DNA of 64,000 bases, taken from positions 1,608,495-1,672,494 of the forward strand of contig JACAXG010000168.1 of NCBI GenBank assembly GCA_018881555.1, in the 5' to 3' direction. Made by a program: the position numbers and the translations under genes. This stretch comes from Amblyornis subalaris. Its lineage: Eukaryota > Chordata > Aves > Passeriformes > Ptilonorhynchidae. Each line of letters begins with the position of its first letter. Position 1 is the stretch's first letter. Below the pieces are notes generated by a model. The model saw only the letters and a program-made list of their open reading frames with translations, searched no databases and was not told where the DNA came from. Positions 11,211-23,900 of the stretch are shown piece by piece.

Positions 11211-13484
11211 TCCTGCCTAAGCACAGCTCATCCCCATCAGCTCCATCAATCTTCATGTGAAGATCCTTCCCCTCCAGTCATTCAGGGATGAGCACAGACT
11301 CCTAGAGAAAGTCTCTGGAGGGAGATTGGATCCATTTTCCAGTTACTCAGGAGATTGGGCACTGAGTAGGAAGCAAATCCTCTGCCCCCAGTCCCTGACA
11401 TTGGACATCTCTGCCCCGGGGGGATGCAAACTTGTCACCCACAGCTACAAGCCCACGGTGAATTCCTGCAGTTTTCCATGGCTGATGACTGAATTCCAGT
11501 GGAGTGCATCCCACTGCAGAGGCCATCCCACAGCCATTTCTCCTAAGGGTGCTTTTCCTGCTGGTGTTGCTTTTAGCTGGGTTTTGTTAAGTCTTCATCA
11601 CCTAAAAATGTTTCCGTGTGCCAGGACTGGAGCTCTCAGCCATTCCTGGGCTGCCTATTTTTGGATCCTTGATCTGGGCTCTCGTCGCTAATTTTTGGTG
11701 TGTTTGTTTTTAAATAAACAAAAGCTGGAACAAGAAATGTCTGAGCAACCGGAGAGGAGTGAGGGATCAGATGTTTGCTAAAGGAGAGGGATGTGGAAAA
11801 GGAAGGAACTGAGTGGGAAACACAGCAGAGCCGAACATCCCAGAGCACCTCCCAGCTCATCTGTCGGGCAGGGATGCCAGGAGGGGAAGGCAGGGAGTTC
11901 TTGGGATGCAGACAAACACGGATGAGCCGGGGAGCAGCATTAATCTGACCCACAATTCATCTGCTGCCACCATTAGCATTATTGCTAATAATAAATAACA
12001 GGATGTGCTCACAGCCCACAGCCCTCCTCACTGCCAGAACTCCATGCAGCAGGAATTCCTGGCTACTGGAAACCCTTCCTCTGCCCTGAGCTTTTCTTCT
12101 CTGAGCTCATCATTTCCCTGGCACTTACACCTGACAGATATTTGTGCTCACCCTGCCCTGACCTCACCCCACACTGTCCCCCACAGGTGAAGAACCCACA
12201 TTTCTCCTCCCTTTCAGCAGTTCCATCCTCCAGTGGTGATGGGTATTCCACGGAGCAGGGAAACCCTGACCTGATGGGCAGAAGGGAATCCCTTTCTTCC
12301 TCCGATTCCCGACTTCCCTGGTTGTGTTTTAATCATCCCCGTGCAGGTTCCGCTTGCTGTGTTTTATTAAAAGCAAACAGAGGTGCAGAAGGGCTGCTTG
12401 TTTCCTTCCCCGAGCTGTGATGGGAGGGATGTGAGCAATAAAAAACAACTCAGCCCAGCAGAGCCCTTGGAAAACCAGGCACTCACAAACGGCATTTTGG
12501 AAGGAGTTTTTATCAGCTCTGTGATTTCCCCTGACCAGCGAGGCTCCCCAGCTCGGAGCAGCCATGAGCTGCGTGCTCTGCCCTCCTCTGCCGTGGCCCT
12601 GGGCTACAAGGCAGGCTGGGTTGTTCACTCTTATTTTTTGTCTCTCTTANTGAAAGATTTTGGAAGCTGCAGAGCTGAACTGGCTCTCTGTGGGAGCAGG
12701 TCCGTGAGCAGCATGGCCTGGAAGTCACACCCAGGAGCTCCGGGATGGAGAGGGGATGAAGGCAGAGAGGAGGAGGGAAAGGGAACCTCCACCAGCAGCA
12801 CCAGCTCTTAGGTGCTTGCACCCCCAAACCAACTGCTTTTCTTTCCCCAGAGATCTCCTAAAATCAAGCAGGGNTCTCCAAGCCCCAAATATTCCATCCC
12901 CTGCTCCCAGCCCCGTTCAGCCTCTGAGTTCCTCTCTCCTGTGCCCCTCCAGGCTCATCCAAGTCCTTGCAGGATGAGCAGCTCCAGCACTCCTGGAGAG
13001 CTGCTGGGCTGAAGCAGCAGAGTTCTCCCGTTCCTGCTCCCTGGCAGCAGCAGGACAGCAGGGATTGGTGTAAGGTCAGGCAGGACAGAGCTGTGCCATC
13101 CCCCTGAGACATCCAGCAGCCTTGGCAATGGATTCACCCTGCTGGAACAGCCTGGATTTGCCCCNAGGAGGCAAAGAGGGGTCAAACCACTGCCAGGAAT
13201 GATTTCCTTTCACTATGCCCTTCCAGANGCTGCTGCGTGTTTGGAAATGCTCGCAGTCAAGTGAGGATATAAACAGGGTTTAGAGGTTTTTTGGTCTTCT
13301 TTCNTTATTAAAGAAAACAACTGGTTTATTTCTTTTTTATTACTCCCGATCTGATACTTCTGGAATTGATCAGGAAGACATTTCCTTAGCTGTGGGTTTG
13401 CTTTTGTTGGNGTCTTTCTGTTGTAAGTAGGAAAGCGGAGGAGAATCAGAGAAGCTCTTTTCTGGCTTTAAAAATATACAGATT
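11211..13484. other. Non-coding, nothing recognised
   Basis: Short open frames only. I find no motif, RNA gene or repeat family that I can support. Confidence 0.4.
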
Positions 13485-13555
13485 AAACTAATAATAATAT
13501 AAAATAATAATAGCAATAATAATGATGATGTTTGTGATAACTAATGATAATATTA
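13485..13555. repeat. Imperfect (aat)n microsatellite
   Basis: A run of aat and aataata units interrupted by single-base changes and short gatgatg steps. It is simple-sequence DNA and open in one frame only by chance. Confidence 0.8.
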
Positions 13556-14299
13556 CTGGCAGCTTCAGGGTGGGCAAGATTTTCAACTCTGGAATTTGCT
13601 TTCCCATGGATGAGTCCCCTTCCACCGGCATAAATCAGTGTCACAGAAAGGCTGGGGCTCTGCAAGACAGAGCTTTGTACCTGGCCCTGCTGCTGATCAC
13701 CAACACCGACCCACAGAAATCCCCTTTTCTCCTTTCTGAAAGGATGAAATAANGACATTGCTGCCTTCAGGAAAGTGCACAGAGCAAAAACTGCACTGCA
13801 TTAAGACCGAGGCNTTACAATAATGCCAATTTATGCCCCTGACTGCCTGGCCAGGGCTGTTTCTCCCCTGAAGTTTGGTGAGAGCTCAGATGGTGCTTCC
13901 TGAAGGCTCCAACCTAACCCTGTCTTTCCCTGCTCTGACTCCACCGTTTGACCCCAGCAGAGCAATTACTCNGAACAGGACACTCTGGTGATTTTTGATG
14001 TTCTGGGAAGGTGCCTTCCCTTCATCCTGAACCCCCCTGCTCATTCCCATTTCCCAGATTCCTTCAGCCTCCCTTATCAGACACCTGCATGTTCTAACTC
14101 CTCATTTATATTCATTGCTACAACCTGCCCTTATTTTTCTGGGGACGGTGTTGACTGGTTTGGGGTTTTCTCTTTTATTTCCTTTTGCCCTTCTCTGCTG
14201 AATGATACAAATTTCGCTTGGTCGTTTTTCCTGGTAGGAAAACACATTTTTGTAACAATCCCATGGAGGGCCCATGAAAAAGAAACACATTCCAGTGCT
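13556..14299. other. Non-coding, nothing recognised
   Basis: No supported feature. Confidence 0.4.
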
Positions 14300-14705
14300 T
14301 TGGCTCCTCTAAAATCAGCTGAATCCTTTGAGGTCTCTCAGGCAGAGCTCTGAGAAGGGATTTAATGGTGGCAGCTCTGACTTCAGTGAGGTTAAAGCAG
14401 CCAGAAAGGGGCAGATCACCAAAAAGATTCTCCTCAAACTTTTCTGGGCCATATGGAACCAGCCTGGGTCTCACCTCACCCATCACNGCACTGCCAGGGC
14501 CCAGCCAAACACAATCTGGTTGAGCTGAGGAGCCCCACAAGAGCCAGGACACCTCAGGACAGCCTCCTGGGATGATGAGCATGGAAAATCTCATTTGCTG
14601 GATCCAAATGTTCAGCTGCATCCTTCAAGTGCTCTCAGGAAGATGCCTGAGAAAGGCTTCACTGGTGGCATCTGTGACTTTCCCNGTGTTAAAGCAGCCC
14701 TGGAA
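14300..14705. repeat. Diverged direct duplication of about 105 bp
   Basis: Segments at about 14305-14405 and 14605-14705 share an ordered series of blocks: cagctg followed by atcctt, then ctctcagg, a tgagaa block, ggtggca, tctgactt or tctgtgactt, and gttaaagcagcc. The copies differ at many positions, so the duplication is old. The 200 bases between them are unrelated. Confidence 0.65.
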
Positions 14706-16567
14706 CACCATAAAACTGGTGGATTCACGAGGTCAGATTAACCCTCCTGCATTGGGGATGGCATTGTGAGCTTTTCATGGATGCTCTGAGAGGCTGCTCA
14801 GCTGCTGGCAGGGATAATGTGGAATTTGACTCATTTCAAGGACTCTCAAGCACAAAGGTGGCAGGACTGGGCAGAGCTGGAGTGTCCCCAGAGCCCGGCA
14901 GGATCAGACACTCCAGGCACAAAGAGCGGGAGAGGAGGACGGGCTTGAGGGGTTTGGTTGGGAACACAAAGAGCCTGAGAAGGACTCCTGCTGGGAAAGA
15001 GGGATGGGGGGAGCTGCTGGCCCAGGCAGGAGCTGCCTGTGCCTCTCCCCTTTAGTGCCCAGCATCCAACCTGTCCCCACGGAAGGGCAGAACTNGTCTG
15101 TGCCACCTCCAGCCAAACGGGGGAGAGAGTCCAAGCACAGCACAGCCCTGCAGCCCCACAGCTCCGAGCCGACGGCTCAGGGGGTCCTGCCCTCAGCCCA
15201 CGCTGGCCCTGCTGCTCCGCTGGCACCAGCCCTGCCTTGGGAGGCAGGAGCTGGGGCAGGGAGGGAGGCAGTGGGAAGGTGGGTACGGCTGGAACGGAGA
15301 CCACACGGACCCGATTTTCGGAGGTGTTGATGCAAAACTCACCGAGTTGCACAGAAGTGTGGGGGTGAGAGCCTCGACAGATGCAGGGGATGAGGGCAGG
15401 GTGGAGTGGGTGGGGGTGAGACACGGCAGGCAGGGCTCTGAACTGCTGCCTCAGCTCTGGGAATACAGATCCAGAACCCACAAGAGAATCATCTCCNCAC
15501 TTCACTTCGTGCAACAGGTCCAGCCCCAAGCCCTGCCGCACCAGGCAAACCCAGGGCACGGCTCTAAAACCCACCTGGGACTAAACAAACCCTCCTGGCT
15601 GCACCGGGACGCGGGGAAACAGCCCAGCATCGCCACACAGAGGGGCNGGAAGCGGCTTCGCACCCTCACCTCCCCTCCCAGGCTGCTGACACGGCTCGGG
15701 GCAGCTTTTGCTGCACCAGGGGTGACTCCACGCTCCAGAGCAGCACCCAGCACCCCTCTCCTCACGGACCGCGGGGCCAATGNACCTCCAGCTATTTGCT
15801 GTAATTGTCTCCCTAATCACATGCAGTTCCCGGAGTTCCATTTGTCTCCGTGCAGGGTAATTTGCTTTTCCCCGGCACTGCTGGCCGAGTCTCTCGCTGG
15901 AGCCCTGAGCCTGCAGCCGCTCAGCGCGGCCGAGGGGGGCCTGAATTAGATTATTGCTCCTAATAAAAATGAGTCTAATGGAATTACACAACAAGACCAG
16001 ATTAAAGTCAGCTGCTATGAAAATCCTGGGTTCGGATTGGGGTTAGCTGAGACAACAAGCAGAGGGCTCAGCCCTCTCCTGTCTCCCGGCCCCACACATC
16101 CAGAGGGAGGTAACCCAGGACACAGAAGTGTGAGGAGTTAAATGCAAAAGCCTCGGAGCACTTTCCCCCCTTTCCCATAAACTGCACCACAACGAGGTTC
16201 TTCACACTCTGCTTCCTCAAGGACTCAGCCAGGTTTACAAGGAAACATTGGCACCATTTCCTTGGTGTGTTGGTCTTTTTAGATTTGGAAGGGTTTTTTG
16301 AGGGACTACCTGAGGAATGAGGCACAGGAATGACAATATCAGAGCAGGGGATGGTCTCTGACTTGACACTTGTCACTGTCTTTCTCAGCAAATGGGTGGG
16401 GGAAGCCCTAAGTGGAGAATTCATTAGCGGTGTTCCCGTGAGAGGAGGTTTCCTGTAGCCCTCAGGAGCTCAGTGACCATCACACCCTGACCCAGGAGCT
16501 CCGTGGACTTGGCTCTGTCACCCCTGCATAGGCACAGAGTTCTCAGGATTTACACCACCGTGCCCTG
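14706..16567. other. Non-coding, GC-rich, nothing recognised
   Basis: Open frames of up to about 240 codons occur on both strands here (for example minus strand 14846-15574), but they have low-complexity G/P/S composition, no domain motif and no consistent splice sites. Confidence 0.4.
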
Positions 16568-16815
16568 CAGTCACAGGGTCGCAGAATCTCAAAANCATTG
16601 AGGTTGGAAAAGCCCTCCCAGCCCATCGAGTCCAAGCTGTGCCTGATCCCCACCTTGTCCCCAGCCCAGAGCACNGAGTGCCACGTCCAGGCCTTCCTTG
16701 CACATCTCCAGGGATAGGGACTCCAAACCTCCCTGGGCAGCCCCTTCCAATGCCTGACCACCCTTTCCATGGAGAAATTCCTCCTGGTGTCCAACCCGAC
16801 CCTCCCCTGGCACAG
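16568..16815 (-). mobile_element. CR1 LINE 3' end, minus strand
   Basis: Inverted copy of the subfamily seen at 4535: ttgaggttggaaaagccctc, cccatcgagtccaagctgtg, gtccccagcccagagcac, gggactccaaacctccctgg, and ccatggagaaattcctcctg. The order matches a complete 3' UTR of the element. Confidence 0.92.
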
Positions 16816-18835
16816 CTGAAGTCGCTGCAGACCCGCAGGCAGCCGAAGCCAGCGCGGCTCCTCAGTGAGATCCCTCAGATCATTTCCATTTGTACCCCTG
16901 TGAACCAGCCCAAGCACGGGGCAATCCTGCCCTGCCTCCCCACTCCTGCACACCAGCGAGTGTGGGAAGGATGGTGCTTTCCTGCTTTTCCCTCCAATCC
17001 CAGCTGTGCTTTCAAACACAAACCCCCAGGGAATATTCCCATAGCGTGCAGTGTGACAGTTGGATGTGCCAGGCAATGTGCTGCCTCCTGGCACCTTCCT
17101 GGCACACATTCCATCCCCTCCTACTGCTCCCGCAGCGTGGGAGGCAGCAGGAAGCACGGCCAGTCCCCACAGAGACACTGGGGTCCTCACCTTGTCCCCA
17201 CACCCCCCCAGGCGCTGCCTCCTGCTGTCTCCAGGAGCGGAGGAGTGGGGAAAGCGGGACAGAGCCGAGGTGTCCTCAAAGGAAAGGGGGGAATTCCCAG
17301 CTCCTTCTCTTCAGTCCCACTCAGAGCACAGGCTCCTGCATCCCCTGTCCCATGTCAGGCTGCCTCTCCCCTGCATTCACCTGGCAACCCACGAGTCCCA
17401 GAGCGTTCCCAGCCCCGTTCTGGCAGCACCTGTACCCTGCTCTTTGTCCCGCCTCAGATTTCCTGGAATACCTGGAAAAGGGGAGCACATGTGGAAAACT
17501 CGAGGCATGCCAGCTGGCTCCAGAGGACGGGGAGGAGGAGGAGGAGGGGGAGCAGCAGAAGCACTGCTGGCACTTGCAGGAAGGCAGTTGGCGCAGAGGA
17601 GCTGAATGTACGATCTGGACACTTCCTAGAAGGCCTTAATGAGCCCACAGGCTCAGTCAGAGCACTCCTGAATCAGAGCTTACAAAGTCCTGGGGAAACT
17701 CAGCTATTTATGTCTGTNCCCAGTCAGAGCCTGCTCAGGGAAGTAAGACAAACACACCTTGGTGTGGAAGGAGCTGTTATTTAAGCAAACTCACAGCCTG
17801 ACTCATGTTTGCTTTCCAACGGCNTTACTGGACAGAGCCGACAGTGCCAAGGTCGGGCTGGCAAAGGAAAGGAGCAGACTGAAGATCTCTTCAGAGCAGA
17901 GGAAGGTGCTGCTCTCCTTGCCTGTCACAGCAGTCCCCATTCCTGGTGGGAATGCCGGGAGGGTCCCTGTTCCCTGGGCACACCCGTGGCTCTGCCCCCA
18001 AGGAGTTGCACTGCATGAACTGCTGCACGTCCTGAGACAGCTTCCCCCGAGACTGACCCCGGCCAGGCTGCCCGAGACACCTTCCCCCGAGACTGACCCC
18101 GGCCACGCTGTCCATCACCCTCTGCCACAGCCACAAAATCCAAGTCATCTCCTCAAAACCTCCCCCCTGCCTCTGCCAAGCAAGAACAGCCAACTGCAGC
18201 GGCAGGGGACAGAGAAAAATCATCCTCCTTGAAGAAACGCTGGGCAGTATTCCCATTACAAGAAAAGTATTTTATTTTTAAGAAGAAATGAAGTCAGAAT
18301 GACATCACACGTTTCAAAGCACAGCCCAGGCCAACTGCCACTGCTGTCTGGGAGCTCAGAGCTGCCAAACCAGGACGTGGCTCTTCCTCACCGCCCTCAA
18401 GCAGCAGACACTTGCAGCTCTGTAATGTTTGAATTACTCACCCTTCTATCAAGTTTCCGAGGGTGCAGTTTGTTTTGGAGCAAGGAAAGCTGCCTCAGGG
18501 GGGTGAGGAAGCGACACTGTATTTTCACTCTCAGGCACAGCTCTGTCTCTCCCGGTGTCGGATCCACAAACCGGCTCCGCTCCCGGCACCTCAGTCAAAG
18601 CACTCGGACAGGGGCAGGACCCCTGTGAACTCCCCTCAGCTCTGGAGCCGGTCTGAGCAGGCTTCAGCAGCAACTAAGTGCTTTAACCTCAGTGACACGA
18701 GCTTGGAATGGGTATGGAACCTGAAGATCCGATAGGACCGGAGCCTTTGCCCTCTGGACCNCGGGACACACCTGGCAGAGCACAGAGCTGCCCCAGTCCC
18801 CACAGCTCCACTGCTGGAAAACACCTTCCTTCATC
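16816..18835. other. Non-coding with one tandem duplication
   Basis: Several 100-380 codon open frames overlap here on the plus strand. They run through the CR1 copy and have no recognisable domain, so I treat them as chance frames in GC-rich DNA. Confidence 0.4.
18041..18115. repeat. Tandem duplication, 40-bp period, two copies
   Basis: Two nearly identical 40-bp copies starting cttcccccgagactgacccc at 18041 and 18081. Confidence 0.9.
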
Positions 18836-18985
18836 ACACAGTCACGGAACTGTTAAGGCTGGAAAACCCCTCTGAGATCCTCGAGTCCAGCCGATCCCCC
18901 GGCACTGCCGAGGCCACCACAAGCTACGTCCCCAAGTGCCACACGTTCCTTGAACACTTCCAGGGACTGCCATTCATGCTCACTT
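18836..18985 (-). mobile_element. CR1 LINE 3' end, minus strand
   Basis: Begins acacagtcacggaactg and continues with aaggctggaaaacccctctg, gatcctcgagtccagccgat, a ccactgccgaggccacc-type block, and gtccccaagtgccacacg. It is related to the copy at 51076. Confidence 0.88.
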
Positions 18986-19245
18986 TAAGCAAAGTTTCCC
19001 ACTCCGGCGATGCTCCCNGCCCGGTGACTTCCCCCGTGCCGGCCGCAATCCCGTTCCTCGCCTTCCTGGGGTCAGTGCTGCCCACTCCCGCACTTTTCTG
19101 GGCACACGAGCCGCGCATCCCGGCCGAGCCGGCGCTCGCGGGTGCCGCTCACCCCCTCTCACCTTTACTTGTGCAGCCACACACGCTCCGACCTCCCCCG
19201 AGCTGCCTCCGAGCGCTCCGGGGCTCCGGCTCCGCCGCGCCCGCG

Positions 19246-19425
19246 GGATGCTCCGCACCGCGGGATGCCCCGCACCGCACCGCGGGATGCTCGGCCCCGC
19301 ACCGCGGGATGCTCCGCACGGCACCCGAGGGATGCTCCGCACCGCACCCGAGGGATGCTCGGCCCCGCACCGCGGGATGCTCCGCATCGCACCGCTGGAT
19401 GCCCATCACCGCACCCGCATCACCC
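19246..19425. repeat. CpG-rich minisatellite, gggatgctccgcacc-type unit
   Basis: About nine to ten imperfect copies of a 15-25 bp unit built on cgcgggatgc followed by tccgcaccg or tcggccccg. Unit length varies, as is usual in expanding GC minisatellites. Confidence 0.88.
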
Positions 19426-19639
19426 CCGGCGCTGCCGAGGGGCGCTCCCGGGCCGGGGACGGCGAGATAACTGCCCCCGGCGAGGGTCTGCCACCATCCC
19501 CACCAGANTCCCCGTCCGCCCTCTCCCTCCTCCTCTCACCATGGCCGGGGCAAAGCCCCGCGGCGCCCGGCGCGGCTCCCCCGGCGCGGCCGCTCATCCC
19601 GGCGGGGCAGGACGGGCTGTCCGCGCTGCCCGGCTGCGG

Positions 19640-19925
19640 GATGCGCTCCTGCCCGCCCACCTGCGGGGCTGCGGGGCTGCGGTTCCTCCCGCCCCGGTGC
19701 GGGATGCGGGGCTGTGGGGATGCGGTTCCTCCCGCCCCGGTGCGGGATGCGGGGCCGTGGGGTTGCGGTTCCTCCCGCCCCGGTGCGGGATTGTGGGGTT
19801 GCGGTTCCTCCCGCCCCGGTGCGGGGCCCTGGGGATGCGGTTCCGCCCGCCCCGGTGCGGGATGCGGGGCTNTGGGGTTGCGGGGCTCTGGGGCTGCGGT
19901 TCCGCCCGCCCCGCGGGCAGCGCCC
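19640..19925. repeat. GC minisatellite, about 36-43 bp unit
   Basis: About six to seven copies of a unit that runs ggttcctcccgccccggtgc then gggatgcggggctgtgggg with internal length variation. The G-runs on the plus strand make the array a possible G-quadruplex former. Both strands stay open in several frames, which explains the long but meaningless open frames here. Confidence 0.9.
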
Positions 19926-20226
19926 GCCCCCGGCCCGCCCCGCGCGGTGAGCGGGGGATGCCCGGCCCCGGCCCTGCCCCCGCCCCGCCCGGGGAAAGCC
20001 GGCGCCGTCCCCCCCGAGGCACGAAGCCTCTCCTCGCCCCGCGGCCCCCCGGGGTCGCGTGAGCGCCGTGGGCAGGGCGGCTCTCCCTCCCTTCATCCCG
20101 GGGAATTCTCGCCCGCGCTGCTCCCTCGCTCTCCGAGCGCCTTCAGGGATCGGTGGTTTGGTTTGTTTGCTTGTGTGCGGAAGGGAAGCGGAGCAAGCCC
20201 GTCTTACTATAACTCACTCGGTAGGA

Positions 20227-20965
20227 CTCAGTTTTTAAAAGATCTGAGGGGTTTTGGCAAAGATCTTTCAGTGGATTTCTCAAAACAAACAAACAAACTT
20301 GGCGGCGTTTCCAAGCACACCGCAAGGGCTTTTCCACTTGCAGTGCCAGCCCAGCTCCTCTGACATTATCAGAGCTTTGGCAGCCGAAATCTGGCCCTGA
20401 GACCCTTTACAAACCTCAGTGTTGGCAGAGGAGGACACCACAACCAGCTCATCAGCTGAAATTTTAAAATACACATTGCGATATTAGCCNGAGCATAAAC
20501 ACAGGATGGGAGCAGCTCCATCTCCAGGCGTGCTCCCCTTTCACTTCTGCAGCTACAGTTTGGGGGTTTGGGGTTTCAAGCCTTTGTGCAGTCCCTGCGA
20601 GATCTTCAGGCTGGNATTTCTCAGAGTAGAAATCCATTGGAACAGGGAGATGCAGAGCACACACAAGCTCAGAGAAGTAATCGGGTTTGGAGACACCCAC
20701 TCCATGCCCTTTAATCACAGCTGAGTCCTTGCCCCAGGAAAAGGGACCTCTCCAATCGTGTGTGGATGCAGGAGAAACCAGAGCACCCTCAGAATTGCAA
20801 TCTATGCTGCTGGCTGACAAAATACATCAAAAAATAAATGTATATTAAACACATTATCAACTCATTTGATAGCACCCATTTTTCAAAGATCTGAGGGGTT
20901 TGGGCAAAGATTTTTCAGTGGATTTCTCCCAAGAGTGGCGGTGTTTTCAGCCACTGCAGGCAAAC
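20227..20965. repeat. Dispersed direct repeat of about 90 bp, 650 bp apart
   Basis: The segment at about 20232-20325 recurs at about 20882-20970: aaagatctgaggggttt, then ggcaaagat, tttcagtggatttctc, ggcgg, gtttt or gtttcc and a final aagcacacc or aaacacacc. The copies differ by scattered substitutions and by a short caaacaaacaaac insertion in the first. It matches no family I can name. Confidence 0.8.
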
Positions 20966-20970
20966 ACACC

Positions 20971-23900
20971 CTCCCAGGCTGCCAGGCCTCGTGTGTGCTG
21001 CATGTGTTTGTCCATCACTATAGAAACTGAAAGCCAGAGAAAGAATAACATTAACGAGAGTAAAACGTATCAAATCCATGGAGGAACACCTTGTCAGAGT
21101 TTGGATTTTCTCAGACTCGAAGGACCAAAGCCAGAGTGAGTGAAGCTGGCCTGGGTGGAGCTGAGATGGGGCAGTTTAAAAGCAGCAGTTAAAGAGTTCC
21201 TGAAACAATTTTGGTTTGCCTTCATTTTTTCTCCATGGTACTAACGTGAACTTTCTGGACATTGTTAATATCTATTAATANTTGATACTACTAATAGCTA
21301 CTCACTAGTATAGCCTCCAGCTTTGATGCTGAATTTCTATATAAATAAATGTAGCTTGATGTCCCTTCGTGGAGCAGTTGTAGCACTTCCTCCCAAGATC
21401 TGAGTGCTCAGAGCAGCTCCTCACCTGCCTTCAGAGGTGTTCCCAGCCAGGATCTCCAGCAGCAGCTCCTAAGGATCCTGATGGCACAAANGGAAAAACG
21501 TCAGAGTGTGGAGCCCTGAGCCAAGCCCATCCTGCAGGTTAGGAGTGGAAGAACCGAAGTCAAATGGGCTACTGTGCTCTGCTTTCAGTGCTTCTGTGGA
21601 TTGAGGAGCAGCAGCACTCAGGGGCAGGGTTAAAGCTGCTCAGGGAATGGGATTTTGGTGCTTGGAGGAGGCAGAGTCCAAGCCCCTTCCATCCCTGGGT
21701 GTTCTGCACCTGAGCCATGCCGAACCCCAACGCTGCCATCAGCTGGGGTCATGTTCCATCCCACCTCCTCTCCAGGCACATTGCCCTCCAGGATTATCAA
21801 AGGTTTATTCATCCTGAATGGGACGCCTAAAAAAATGTAATCCAATTTTTAAACAGGAAAATTGGAAAGGATTAGAAAGCGAGATAAAACCCCTGCTTTA
21901 TCTTCTTCCCCCCACTCCCCCTTTCCTTTTCTCCCTGCTCTAACAATGATAAATCCCAAGATGTAGTTGAGAAAAAGAGTGGCTGAGTGATTCATCGGGC
22001 CTGAATCACAGTCACTCTGCAGAGGAATTCGCCGCTGTGCTGCTGCAGGTGTAACTCCNTCCCTGCCTGAGGTCCCTGGCTGCACCCTGGGGAGCAGGGG
22101 GGNAGGTGAACCCAGCCCGACAGAGCAGCCTGCGGTGTGCTCCCCCTGAGCACGGCGTGGTCTCCTCGGCCCGGCTGCGTGGGAGGGGTTTCATTAAACA
22201 GGGAGCTGGAATACATTAAATTTCCCAGGGTGATACCCACAGTGTGATCACGCAGCCTCCCACTCCCCTGGGAAAGAACTTTCCTGTCTATTCCATTTTA
22301 AATGCGAGCTTCCCCCCTCTCTCTCAGAGATTACCCCTGGAGNGATCCCACTGAGCCTGGGATACAGCACCCACTGGGACCCAGAGCTGAGCTGGAAAAT
22401 CTGGATTCGGCCGCTGAACAGCTGGGATTTCCCAGTGGTTGGGATCCCAGTCCTGGATTCTGAGGGAAATCAGAGGNGAGGGAGGAGGACAATTCTGGTC
22501 TGCAGCTGATTTACAGCATCAGCTGGGTTGGTGCTTGTCCNTGCATGGAATTACATCCCTGTTGTCACCAGCTCCTTCCTTCACTTCATCCAGTCAAGGG
22601 AGCAACCTGGAATGCCACGAGTCCACATTCCCAGACTCCTGGTAAAAGTGCTCAGCCAAGCCAAGGTGAGGAACAGTTCCAGAGTGAAATGGTGAGAAGG
22701 AAGAGGCTCCCAGTGGTGATTCCTGAGCAGACAGGCCTTTCAATAATCCAACTCTGCCATCTGTGGTACAAACTCTCTGTTTGCACAGCACTGGGCTCTG
22801 TTCACCAGGTGTTATTTATAGCACCACCTGCAAACACAAATCTAAAAGCCAGTTTAAGGCAGGACTGACTTTTATCTTTAAAGGAGAACATTTGGGTTCA
22901 TTTTTACCAGTGTAACTGTCACTGTTTGGAGCACAGACANGGTTAGTTCAGGTTTCATCTGAGAGGCACAAAGTTATTTTGAAACAGCCTCTCAGAGNGA
23001 CTCTTGGAGATATTTGTTGTCTCAGGACCAAAGATGGAGCCAAAGCAAGGGGCAACCATGTCAGCAGCAGCTGGAGAGTCAGAGCTGGAGGCAAATCCCA
23101 CATTTACAGTGTGTGAGCTGGAAACTGCTAAACAATCCATCAGAAATGGAAGGACGAGACTCCTCCTGGCAGAGGTTCTTGGAGTCCTGGGCCATCTCNA
23201 TCTCTCTGTAGGCCACAGAAGTGTGACAGAACTTTCCATCATTTTCTTTAGGTTTTTTCATTTTTAATCCTATTTCTAATGAGAAATTTCCACTTGGTTC
23301 TCTTCTCCAGCAAAGAAGTTTTNGAAGAAAAAGGGAGCAGGAATCCACCTCCTGCCTCCTGCCATCCCCCCAGTGCTGAGGGGTGGTCTGGTGTTTGTCC
23401 TGCCCTGCAGGGGACACTGCAGAGACACGATTCCAGGATAAACTGGGAAAAGAGAGGGAAGCCTGAGTGCAGGGGAGCTGGGACAGCAGAGCCACCTCTC
23501 CCTAGGCTGCCTTCGGAGCCTTCCTTCCTCCCAGCATCCCGTGCCAGGAGGGAGGTGACACAGGCCCCTTCCCTCCCCTCCCCCTGGCAGAGCACAGGGA
23601 TGAATTGCTGGGATGTGGAGCCCTCGCAGGGATGAATTGCTGGGATGTGGAGCCCTCATTTCCATGCAGAGGAGGCTGTGTGCAATTCCAGGAGCGCTGC
23701 AGCTCCGCGTGAGCACGGAGAGCTCATGCAAGTGTGAGTAAGAGAGCTCGGTGAATCATTCATCATGGATTATTGATAGGATTAATTTTACCTCCTTTTC
23801 TGCTCTCAGGATGCCCACAAGCCCCCCTGAATTTATTTTTCCCTCTTTTATGGAATATTTCTGTGGAGATATTTCTGGAGCCAAAGTAGATTGAAGCCGA

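Larger units (their letters stand above)
19000..20160. promoter_or_regulatory. CpG island, candidate promoter of unknown direction
   Basis: About 1.1 kb are extremely GC- and CpG-rich, in contrast to both flanks. CpG islands of this size usually mark a promoter. Strong donor-like sites point both ways: on the plus strand gcgcg followed by gtgagcg at 19942, with a Kozak-like caccatggcc near 19539; on the minus strand an aaag/gtgagag site near 19158 and another near 19537. No downstream exon could be joined to any of them. Two minisatellite arrays lie inside the island, so part of its CpG density may come from repeat expansion and not from promoter function. Confidence 0.6.

Noticed and set aside
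19142..20363. Open frames of 300-370 codons in the GC-rich island
   Set aside because: They are produced by the two minisatellites and high GC. The peptides are repeats of G/R/P/A without motifs, open on both strands.
23004..23267. 87-codon open frame after an acceptor-like site
   Set aside because: No donor in a suitable place and no recognised motif.
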